The notes below the pieces were generated by a model that ran no database searches, had not been told where the DNA came from, and was given only the letters and a program-made list of their open reading frames with translations. DNA of 26,959 nt, taken from Nemertoderma westbladi. Lineage: Eukaryota > Xenacoelomorpha > Nemertodermatida > Nemertodermatidae. Location of the stretch: assembly GCA_032718475.1 (NCBI GenBank), contig JAUCBJ010002090.1:1-26959 (forward strand), in the 5' to 3' direction. How positions within the stretch are numbered: the first letter of the stretch is position 1; the number at the start of each line of letters is the position of its first letter. The position numbers and the translations under genes were made by a program. Positions 9,893-17,760 of this stretch are shown in pieces.

Positions 9893-10250
9893 GTTAGTGA
9901 AACGGGGGGGGGGGGGGTCGGGCTTCTAAATAAGTAATTATAATAAATTATGAAGTCTGACGCTCTAACCATTCAGCTAGCGGCTCAGGTATAAGATAGA
10001 CCTTGAAATACTACCCGATACCTTGTATGTCCGCAATTTACCTCCTCATGGACTCCCATCTGCCAATAGCTTCAACTGGTGCCACTGTACTCAACCCTAC
10101 AGTACTTGGCCGTCTATAAATAAATAATGGAATATTTAATTAAAATATACCACGATATGGTGTAGCCATATATTATAAAGTGATCTTTATTTTGGCCGTA
10201 CCCAAATTATATACTTTATATAATTATGAATAATTATTATGATTGTTTAG
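9893..10250 (+). other. intron of the ankyrin gene
   Basis: A GT-AG intron of 358 bp (GTTAGT ... GATTGTTTAG) joins exons A and B in phase 1. A run of 14 G begins 11 bp after the donor (9904-9917), and a tRNA-like fragment lies at 9941-9987. Confidence 0.55.
9941..9987 (-). repeat. tRNA 5'-half-like fragment, minus strand
   Basis: The complement reads GAGCCGCTAGCTGAATGG followed by TTAGAGCGTCAGACT, closely like the acceptor, D arm (A box) and anticodon stem start of a tRNA. No T arm or B box follows. It is a truncated tRNA-derived SINE head or tRNA relic inside the intron, not a functional tRNA gene. Confidence 0.45.
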
Positions 10251-10428
10251 GGAACTTTGCGGTTCTGGAATGTCTATTTGATCTATACCGCAATGACGTC
10301 ACACGCTATCAAACAGTTCTCAATCCCTCGGGGCGGGATTCAAACGGGGATACTCTGTTCCACAAAGTGGTTGAAGGCCCTGCTACCAAGGAAACTATAG
10401 AGGCTACCAACATTATTGTTGCTAACAG
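10251..10428 (+). CDS. ankyrin-repeat protein, internal exon B (partial gene)
   Basis: An exon of about 59 codons with acceptor GATTGTTTAG (10241-10250) and donor AACAG|GTAGGC (10429). The single base left by exon A completes a glycine codon, so the frame runs on as ...KKR-G-NFAVLECLFDLYRND. It contains the ankyrin signature NGDTLFHKVVE (compare the family consensus G-x-TPLHxA) and a helix ending NIIVANR. It ends in phase 2, so a further exon must follow. That exon is not visible before the LINE cluster, so the gene probably continues beyond it with the repeats in its intron, or is broken there. Confidence 0.6.
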
Positions 10429-10995
10429 GTAGGCGCTACTGTTATGTAATTTTAATTATGAATTCCATGATATTATCCGGTATGGTCTCCCTGGTCTGGC
10501 TTTGGCTTGTCTGTAGAGAAACACACGTTCCCTGTGAAGAATACCAAATTTCCATAATATTTTCAGTCGATAATTGAAATATATATGAAGATTTTGATTA
10601 ATTTGGGAAATATCTAGGGTTTGGAATAAGGTCAGCGGGAAACTGAGATTCAATGGATCTTTTAGTTTCTATAGGGAAGTTATCCTCATATAATTGAGTA
10701 ATTTTAATCCCATTATCGGCTGTTCTCCTTCAATTACCTAATGGCATTACTCATTGTGTTTTTTATGCCCTTATATGGTAGGGCCTATGCTTGCGGTTTC
10801 ATATAAGGAATTTCTTCTCCAGACTGATTATTTTTCCAAGAAACTTCCATTTCTATTTTTTATATTTTGAGTTAAACTCATCTAGAACCATAAACGGGTT
10901 AATGAACTCAGTTACACTGCGTCCATAACAATACGGTTACTGACTCCCTTATTACCATGGAATCATGATGTGGTTAATTTGTTCGGTTAAATATT
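10429..10995. other. presumed intron or intergenic sequence, no gene seen
   Basis: No ankyrin-like or other coding continuation was recognised between exon B and the 60-bp repeat array. Confidence 0.3.
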
Positions 10996-11400
10996 ATGAC
11001 TCAGCCTACGTTCAGCCGACTCAGCCTACGTTCAGCCGACTCAGCCTACGTTATGGTTATATTGAACTGGGATTGTCGACTCAGCCTACGTTCAGCCGAC
11101 TCAGCCTACGTTCAGGTTATATTGAACTGGGATTGCCGACTCAGCCTACGTTCAGCCGACTCAGCCTACGTTCAGGTTATATTGAACTGGGATTGCCGAC
11201 TCAGCCTACGTTCAGCCGACTCAGCCTACGTTCAGCCGACTCAGCCTACGTTATGGTTATATTGAACTGGGATTGCCGACTCAGCCTACGTTCAGCCGAC
11301 ACAGCCTACGTTCAGGTTATATTGAACTGGGATTGCCGACTCAGCCTACGTTCAGCCGACTCAGCCTACGTTCAGGTTATTGACCTGGGATTGCCGGCCG
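10996..11400. repeat. higher-order tandem repeat (60 bp built on a 20-bp unit)
   Basis: The base unit GACTCAGCCTACGTTCAGCC (20 bp) is repeated in pairs or triplets, each group followed by a 20-bp spacer of the type TATATTGAACTGGGATTGCC. This gives a 60-bp period for most of the array (about six groups), with one 80-bp group around 11205-11276. A shorter spacer ends the array near 11390. Stops are absent in two frames because the period is a multiple of three; no protein is implied. The array ends about 20 bp before a LINE endonuclease fragment. Confidence 0.9.
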
Positions 11401-11421
11401 ACTCAACCTCAAATAATAACT

Positions 11422-11928
11422 TTTGAGTATATGGATCTCGCTTTAATGCATACAGGGATACTTTTTAGAATCATAATTATTTATCGCCCATGTCCCTCCA
11501 AGGCAAATGGTTTCACTGTATCGTCCTTTATGGATCAATTCGCTGTCCTTTTAGAACATATGGTACTTACTCCTGGAAAATTGGTTTTACTAGGTGACTT
11601 TAATTTTCATGTTGATGACTGCAGCAATAAAGATGCGATCGAAAGATGCACAGCTAGTCTCTGGACCAACACATAGGAAAGGCCACACCCTGGATCTAAT
11701 ATTTAGACAATTTACACACATTTTACACAATTAATGTACCAAAATTAGATGCAGGATCTAAAATTATAGCTTATAGAAATATGAAAAATATAAATATTTA
11801 CATATTTATGAGTGAATTAAAGCAGTCTCCATTGTGTAAAACCCAATCGGGTGAAATAAATGATATTGTTGAACAATACAATGAAGTACTAACAAAAATA
11901 CTGGATAAACATGCCCCCATACAATCTA
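11422..11928 (+). pseudogene. L2-type LINE, endonuclease fragment (left half of a split element)
   Basis: The translated fragments match the second half of an APE-type LINE endonuclease. FEYMDLALM and IIIIYRPCPSKANG lead to LLGDFNFHVDD, the catalytic GDFN block. After a frameshift near 11650 comes GPTHRKGHTLDLIF. Then, after stops, YRNMKNINIYIF and ILDKHAPIQS, the usual end of the EN domain in L2/CR1 LINEs. The beginning of the endonuclease and any ORF1 are missing; the 60-bp array stands in their place. The fragment stops at a sharp boundary where an AT-rich tail of another element begins. It appears to continue at 24549 in the same orientation. Confidence 0.72.
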
Positions 11929-12442
11929 TTTATTTATTTAATTCATTTAATTTAATTTACATAACAGACATTACAGAATATAATGGTGTATGGGCCTACT
12001 GCACAAATAAACTAATATTTATGTAGCTCAGTATATCTACAGTTTAAGGCACATAGCATAGCTAGTGCGTGACTCAAACTGCAACATATATAAATAGTAA
12101 TGAATGTAAGTATTTATAGTATTATGATTAAGGTATTCCAGGAAATTATGTTTCAATGTTAAAATTTGAATGGAAAAAAAAATATATATATATTTGTCAG
12201 AAACTCCAGCGGAATAGTAAAAAATAGGAAACACACAGTTAAATTAATTGCTGTGGTTAGTAAAAGAAAATACGAAATGAATAAAGAGACAAGAAGAGGA
12301 TGGCCTAATCTAGTATATTATTTTTGAATGTTTGACGGTTTAGCAACTAATATTTTTAATTTGAAATTATGACTGATCGAGCGATCGGAGGGGGTAACTT
12401 AAATATAGATTAACAGGCATCACTGAATAATAATAGTTATTA
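11929..12442 (-). other. probable 3' UTR and A-rich tail of the minus-strand LINE
   Basis: On the minus strand the region runs from the ORF2 stop codon to a tail of repeated TAAA/TTAAA units (complement of about 11928-11960). The tail abuts the L2 fragment directly, as a LINE 3' end would. A short AT dinucleotide run lies at about 12181-12194. The UTR length of about 500 bp is plausible but unproven. Confidence 0.5.
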
Positions 12443-15400
12443 TTATATAGTAGAAAATAAGAATTCCCGAAATTTTTTGGAAAATAGAGGCTTTGATTTT
12501 ATTTGTCGGATTGTTAAAGGAATAGAGTTCCAGACCTGAGGACCTTGGAAATTCATGGATTGTCTGGAAGTTAGTAAGCGAACGAAAGGGGTGTAAAGGT
12601 TTTGATTTGCCGATGAACGAGTATTATAAGAATGTACTGTAGATATTTTTTTAAACAAGTTAGAAAACTGTGTGGCAGATAATGGTAATAAGTTATTTTG
12701 AGTATCGAACATTAGTAGGCCGACTTGATGGGTGTATAAAAGATTTAATGGCAGGATTTGAAGCGATTTATATATTGGGTTTGAAGAGGCTTGGAAGTGG
12801 CTGAATGTAATACATCGGATAATTTTATTAATTTTTATACGGAGTGGTTTAATATAGCTAGTTTTCGACTTCCCCCACAAGATAAGGCCATAGAGCAGAT
12901 AAGGATGTACAAGGGAGTAATATAGACGCTTGATTATCAGTGAGGGAAAAATATGCCTAAGTTTGTAAAAGATACCTGCCGTACGTGATATTTTTTTAAT
13001 TAAATATTCAATATGTATTTTCCAGGATAATTTTGAGTCCAACCAGATTCCAAGAAACTTTGCCGCGTTTGTTTGTTTAATATTTATGCCATTTATTGTT
13101 AGCGAACTGTTAATGTTATTACTGTTTCGATTACTGAAAAAAGTATGCTCGGTTTTTTTAACATTAAGTGAAAGCGAGTTATCTATAAGCCAATTACTAA
13201 TTTTAATTAATTCAATATTTGTATTTTTAATAAGATTTTGTATCGATTGATTTTGGGAAAAGAGAGTAGTGTCATCGGCGAATAAGGTGGTAAAGAGAGA
13301 GGAGGCATTTGGGAGGTCGTTGATGTAGAGGAGGAATAACAGACAAGATAAAGTGGCGCCCTGAGGGACCCCACAGACAAGTGGCATCACAGATGACAGA
13401 CAATTATCGACTACAGTTACTTGAACACGGTCAGTAAGGTAATCAGTTAATAACATATGCGGAATCCCTCGAATACCGTATGCTTGTAATTTTTTTAGTA
13501 AGATAGAGTGATCCAACGTATCGTACGCTTTTTTAAGGTCAATATAAATAGCACAGGAATACAACTTATCTTCTAGCGTTTGATATATTTTTTCAAGCAT
13601 GGATAGGAGAGCATGAGTCGTTGTAGTTTTAGGACGAAATCCAAATTGCGATTGAGTAATAATTTTAAACTTAGCTATATATGATTGAAGTTGGTTGTTA
13701 ATAATAATTTCAAAAAGTTTACTAATAATAGGTAATAAGGATATTGGTCGATAATTGTTCTTATCAGTGGGGTCACCGGCCTTAAACACTGGTACAACTT
13801 TCGCCCGCTTTAAGGATTTCGGGAAGAAGCCGCAGGAAATAGACAAATTTATCAAATAACTTAAATGATGGGATAAGGGAAGAGCGCCTAGAGAGAGTAG
13901 TTTGGTTGAAAATATATCGTTAGAGGAAGATGACGTTTTGATATGTAGTAAGTGATATTGAATTTCAACTGGCGATGTTTCTGTTAGTACAAAAGATTGT
14001 GGGCCATTATGTGAGATATGCCGTAAGGGAGACCGATTAGATTTGGGTATTTGCTGGGACAAATTTGAACCAACAGTGGAAAAGTGATTATTGAATGCCT
14101 GGGAAATTTGTTTCGGGTCAGTTAGGGTTTCGATCACATCGCCTGTTATCACAGTCAGTTTTTTTGGAGCGGCCGATTTCCCACTTTTGTTTAGGGCTGA
14201 GTTTATTATACGCCAAGTTTTGCGATTATTATTGGAACATTTTTCAAACTGGGTTTTATAATAGTTTTTCTCAGCCTCCCGAAGAACAGAGGTTAAAATA
14301 TTTCGATACCTTTTAAAAGCTAGTTCGTTTACTACTGTGGGATTTTTTATGAAAGCGCGGTAAAGGTCATTCTTAATTATGGTTCTTTTAACTAAATTAG
14401 GAGTCATCCAAGGTTTCGTTGGAATTTCTTTGGGCTTAAGTGTTTTCGGGGCAGCATGTTTAAGACAGACCTTCTCCAAATCAGTATAAAATTGGTCTAA
14501 TTTACAGTTATTTGGAATGGATGGATCAGTATACGTCCATGTATCAAGGCAGTTTAGGTCACGCAGAAAATTATTACAATTGAATTTTGAATAATCAAAA
14601 AAAGTGGTCGTTTTGGTAGTTTTAAAATAGTTGTGATAATTTTGGAGAGTGATGAACGTAGGCTGATGGTCTGATGTGCCAACTTTAGTAAAAAATGTAC
14701 CGGATTGAGAAACCGAAGAAGTTATATTTGTAAATATGTGGTCAATATTGGTTCTACTCCATGGTGTGACACGTGTTGGTTGGCTAATAAGTTGCACGAG
14801 GCCGATTGAATTCATTATATCGATATAATCTTTGGACTGTTTTGTTGTTTTTAATAAATCTACATTAAAATCCCCCGTTAAAATTATATCACAATTTGAT
14901 TTATTTAGATCTGTAATTGTTTTTTCAAGTTTTGTAAGGAAATATGGTAGCTCAACAGAATTTGGACGATAGATTGTGCCTATTACCAGCGGCCTCTTGT
15001 TTGGTCGATGTAGTTGAACCCATGAGTTTTCAAAACCCTCGATCCTCAGTTCAGGTTTCATATTAAAATTAATAGATTCTTTGAAATAAATTGCAGTGCC
15101 GCCTCTTTTAAGTTTTTTCTTACTAATTTTCACTGTATTTGGTAGAACCCGGCAATCATAAAACGGACCATCATAACCATTAATTTTCAATAAGTCAGTG
15201 GGAGTGTCTGTGGATAAAAATGTTTCCGTAAAAGTGAGTACTTCGAAAGTATGATTTAGTGAAAGTAAAAAATCTGTAATGGCTGAAAAGTTTTTTGGCA
15301 AGCTACGACAGTTTAAATGAAAAACCGACATTGTTACAGATGGGGAATTCTCCAAAATAGAGTTAAATTGATTTTCAGTCACAGTACCTTTATCTATATT

Positions 15401-15736
15401 TAAATTTGTAATATTTTCGTCAGGGTCTATGTGGCTAAAAGTTTGATTAATGTTGTTAATTATAGAGCTGGTTAGTTCCTCTTCTATCTCTTTATTACCA
15501 AAGATATCGTAATCGTCAGTATCGATATTAACGAAGGGAAAAATTGTAGCATTACAGAAAGTACAAAAATGATACTGTAAATCATTATTAGTGTCACAGA
15601 GATCGTCACCTGAGAGGTGTGTGCCACATTGAATATGAAAGGAGTTACGACATAAAGCACAATAAAAAGTATATTCCGCTGGAGTAATTTCAGAAAAACA
15701 AAAGTAACAATGTAAGTTATTAGAGCTTGAGTGCAT
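12443..15736 (-). CDS. non-LTR retrotransposon ORF2: zinc finger, APE endonuclease, reverse transcriptase
   Basis: An intact 1097-residue ORF. Residues 10-62 form a cysteine/histidine-rich finger (CYFC, CALC, FHIQC, then HFCTFC) resembling a PHD/RING-type zinc module. The APE-like endonuclease follows: FHLNCRSLPK (about 137), TETFLS, GDFNVDLL (about 288) and TSDHQPT (about 355). The reverse transcriptase has NNYRPISLLPIISK, SQFGFRP, AIYIDLKKAYDTLDH, GVPQGATLSCLLF and FADD (residues 819-822; FADD in place of YADD is common in this group). The C-terminus ends with the usual FQGPQVWNSIPLTIR block. This is a CR1/L2/Rex1-like LINE; the exact clade needs a tree. The enzyme would nick genomic DNA and copy its own RNA at the nick. 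No stop or frameshift was seen. Confidence 0.9.
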   Translation of the reverse strand: MHSSSNNLHCYFCFSEITPAEYTFYCALCRNSFHIQCGTHLSGDDLCDTNNDLQYHFCTFCNATIFPFVNIDTDDYDIFGNKEIEEELTSSIINNINQTFSHIDPDENITNLNIDKGTVTENQFNSILENSPSVTMSVFHLNCRSLPKNFSAITDFLLSLNHTFEVLTFTETFLSTDTPTDLLKINGYDGPFYDCRVLPNTVKISKKKLKRGGTAIYFKESINFNMKPELRIEGFENSWVQLHRPNKRPLVIGTIYRPNSVELPYFLTKLEKTITDLNKSNCDIILTGDFNVDLLKTTKQSKDYIDIMNSIGLVQLISQPTRVTPWSRTNIDHIFTNITSSVSQSGTFFTKVGTSDHQPTFITLQNYHNYFKTTKTTTFFDYSKFNCNNFLRDLNCLDTWTYTDPSIPNNCKLDQFYTDLEKVCLKHAAPKTLKPKEIPTKPWMTPNLVKRTIIKNDLYRAFIKNPTVVNELAFKRYRNILTSVLREAEKNYYKTQFEKCSNNNRKTWRIINSALNKSGKSAAPKKLTVITGDVIETLTDPKQISQAFNNHFSTVGSNLSQQIPKSNRSPLRHISHNGPQSFVLTETSPVEIQYHLLHIKTSSSSNDIFSTKLLSLGALPLSHHLSYLINLSISCGFFPKSLKRAKVVPVFKAGDPTDKNNYRPISLLPIISKLFEIIINNQLQSYIAKFKIITQSQFGFRPKTTTTHALLSMLEKIYQTLEDKLYSCAIYIDLKKAYDTLDHSILLKKLQAYGIRGIPHMLLTDYLTDRVQVTVVDNCLSSVMPLVCGVPQGATLSCLLFLLYINDLPNASSLFTTLFADDTTLFSQNQSIQNLIKNTNIELIKISNWLIDNSLSLNVKKTEHTFFSNRNSNNINSSLTINGINIKQTNAAKFLGIWLDSKLSWKIHIEYLIKKISRTAGIFYKLRHIFPSLIIKRLYYSLVHPYLLYGLILWGKSKTSYIKPLRIKINKIIRCITFSHFQASSNPIYKSLQILPLNLLYTHQVGLLMFDTQNNLLPLSATQFSNLFKKISTVHSYNTRSSANQNLYTPFVRLLTSRQSMNFQGPQVWNSIPLTIRQIKSKPLFSKKFREFLFSTI

Positions 15737-16665
15737 CCAGTGAGATTGTTAGGAGGTCACTTAGAGCAGTATGCTTTTCAGCGGTTACACCAATATACTA
15801 GAATATGTGCTAAAAATATAGTAATGTCTACAGCTGACGTCATATAAATTTTGTTATATATCTGGCATATAAATAAAGTATCAAAGGCGCCTTAATAGAA
15901 GGATAAACATAATATTCATAACATAATATAAGTAGGGTTTACCTTGGTTCATTTAACCTTGGAAACAAGAGTACCGTATACACACATAAATATAACTGGA
16001 GATTTGGTTCATTTATGGCAAAAAAGAAAAAAAAAGAAAAAATAGAAACGGCAACAAAAACACCAAGTACCGAACTGGTTTATAGGGTATATGGTATATG
16101 AGGTTTATATAAATATGGCAATAGGCAAAAAATAAAAGGTAGCGAAAACATTGGGGTGGCCCTGGTGAGGCTTTTTGGTAAACATAATGTATAACAATTT
16201 GGTTCACTTGGTATAGGTATAGTTTTCTAAAATCTTATCAATATATATATAAATGGCAATAGGCGATATATGAGGTTTATATAAATATGGCAATAGGCAA
16301 AAATAAAAGGTGCCGTCATACCACTTGGCGGTAGCAAAAATATTGGGGCAGTCCAGGGAAGGTATAGTATCATGTATAACAACGAAAATTGGTACGCAAA
16401 GGGTAAACATAGGGAAAAAAAAAAAAAAAAAATAGAAACCAAAAAAACTAAGAAGGATAAACAATAATCCCAAATTCTCACATGTTACTTTCAGTTGTAC
16501 ATATTGTACCAGTACTTTTTTAATTATTAGTAATGGGTACCGATCCCGGTCCCTCCACATAAGAGCAGGTCTCAGACTTATGTGATCCCTCCACCATATA
16601 TATACCGGTAGTAAAATAATAACTGAATAGGACTTTATTCTGCCTAATTGCTGTACTAGGACCCT
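15737..16665 (-). repeat. inter-ORF region with degenerate direct repeats
   Basis: This 929-bp stretch separates ORF1 and ORF2 of the minus-strand LINE and is unusually long for such a gap. It holds two copies of a block of 110 bp or more starting at about 16096 and 16267 (offset about 172 bp; AGGTTTATATAAATATGGCA then ATAGGCAAAAA). Each copy is followed by a (A/G)ACATTGGGG-like and ATGTATAACAA stretch. TTGGTTCA recurs near 15944, 16003 and 16200, and A-rich runs followed by TAGAAAC recur at about 16020-16049 and 16410-16438. No coding potential was seen; the poly-F minus-strand ORFs are translations of the A runs. Confidence 0.65.
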
Positions 16666-17505
16666 TTAATTACCGGTAATAACTGATTCCGATCTAAGTC
16701 GACGATTTAGAACATTTTGTTGCTGCTTTTCCACACCGTGATGAGCACCTCGACGACCGGCAGATTGTCGCGCTGTACGGGAATGACTACCAGTACCATT
16801 TACAGTAATCCAGTCGACGTCAACGTCAGGATTATTACTACCGGTCGCCTGGGTACCATCAGGAGATCTATATTTTTCGAGATCGGCGATTGTAGAAACG
16901 GATATTGCTCTTGAGTTCTCAACATGGCGAATTAATATTTGCCCATTGTATGAGTAAGCCGCGTAGATAAAACCTTCTCTTTTCAGGACCTTTGCTTCCC
17001 GCAGAAGAGCAGCGCGGTGCGTTGTCAGATGGTCAGTGAAATACGCACCACTGGGGAGCTTGTGGTCAACACCGGCCTTAAAGGCAGAAGACCTAGCCGA
17101 ATGACCATATAGACGAATAAGTATAGCGCGCGGTTTATCAGAAGCAGTAGGCCTGGACTTTTTTGGCCCTTGTCTATGGAACACATCTACGCGATCCGGT
17201 CCTAAATCGATTCCAGAAAGGATTTTCTTGATATCTTCGCGATCCTCTGACTGTGCGAGTTTCTCTGGTACTCCGTGAAGTAGAATGTTATTTCTTCTAA
17301 CATATTGGGCTAAATCGTCGTTGGCCCTGTCTAACGCTGTAACTTTTTTTTCTAAGACCTCGTTTCTCTGTTCCAAAACATTTACTGCAGATTTTAACCC
17401 CGCTAGGTTTTTAGTGTTTTCCTCTATAGCAGATGTTTTAACTTGGAGATCGGATATTTGTTTTTGTATAGAGTCCAGCTTCTTTAGGATCTCGGCGGCC
17501 TCCAT
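16666..17505 (-). CDS. LINE ORF1p-like RNA-binding protein (coiled coil, RRM, C-terminal domain)
   Basis: A 279-residue ORF. Residues 1-68 are a heptad-patterned coiled coil (ILKKLDSIQKQI ... LEQRNEVLEKKV). An RRM-like core follows from about 69, with RRNNILLHGVPE, the signature of L1-type ORF1p (Transposase_22 family), and DVFHRQG and AILIRLYG later in the fold. The C-terminal domain at about 150-200 contains YFTDHLTTHRAALLREAK and GFIYAAYSYNGQILIR. The last 80 residues look disordered. In L1 such proteins trimerise and coat the element RNA. It lies 5' of ORF2 on the same strand, so it is probably ORF1 of that element, although the 929-bp gap and a higher GC content leave room for a separate origin. 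No disablement was seen. Confidence 0.82.
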   Translation of the reverse strand: MEAAEILKKLDSIQKQISDLQVKTSAIEENTKNLAGLKSAVNVLEQRNEVLEKKVTALDRANDDLAQYVRRNNILLHGVPEKLAQSEDREDIKKILSGIDLGPDRVDVFHRQGPKKSRPTASDKPRAILIRLYGHSARSSAFKAGVDHKLPSGAYFTDHLTTHRAALLREAKVLKREGFIYAAYSYNGQILIRHVENSRAISVSTIADLEKYRSPDGTQATGSNNPDVDVDWITVNGTGSHSRTARQSAGRRGAHHGVEKQQQNVLNRRLRSESVITGN

Positions 17506-17760
17506 TTCTCAGTGTGCTGTTGCCCTTCTCAGAGGGATTGCTGGATTGAGTGAGTGTAAGCTAAGATTACAGGATTAATTATTTAGCGAACCCAGTACCT
17601 AATTTAAAGCGCCATTGGTAATATATCCGTAGGGTGTAGGATAGTTTGACCAGTTTCTTTACATCATAGTAAAGTGTAGATTGTACCGTGGAGATCACAG
17701 ATTATTGCCATACATCCTGATTGACGACCTCTATGAATTCTACAATACTGCAATTGAATA
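17506..17760. other. head-to-head junction of two LINE 5' ends
   Basis: This 255-bp stretch separates the start of the minus-strand ORF1 from the start of the plus-strand ORF1. It must hold the 5' UTR and internal promoter of one or both elements and the junction between them. The exact boundary cannot be set by eye. Confidence 0.5.

Noticed and set aside
9941-9987. Functional tRNA gene on the minus strand
   Set aside because: Only the 5' half resembles a tRNA. There is no T arm, no acceptor 3' strand and no clear anticodon loop closure.
10965-11426. 153-residue and 89-residue ORFs of repeated QPTFSRLSLRSG/DSAYVQVILNW
   Set aside because: These are translations of the 20/60-bp tandem repeat in two overlapping frames, with no flanking coding signal.
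16204-16560. Hydrophobic, phenylalanine-rich minus-strand ORFs
   Set aside because: The hydrophobic runs are translated A/T homopolymers and duplicated AT-rich spacer, not a membrane protein gene.
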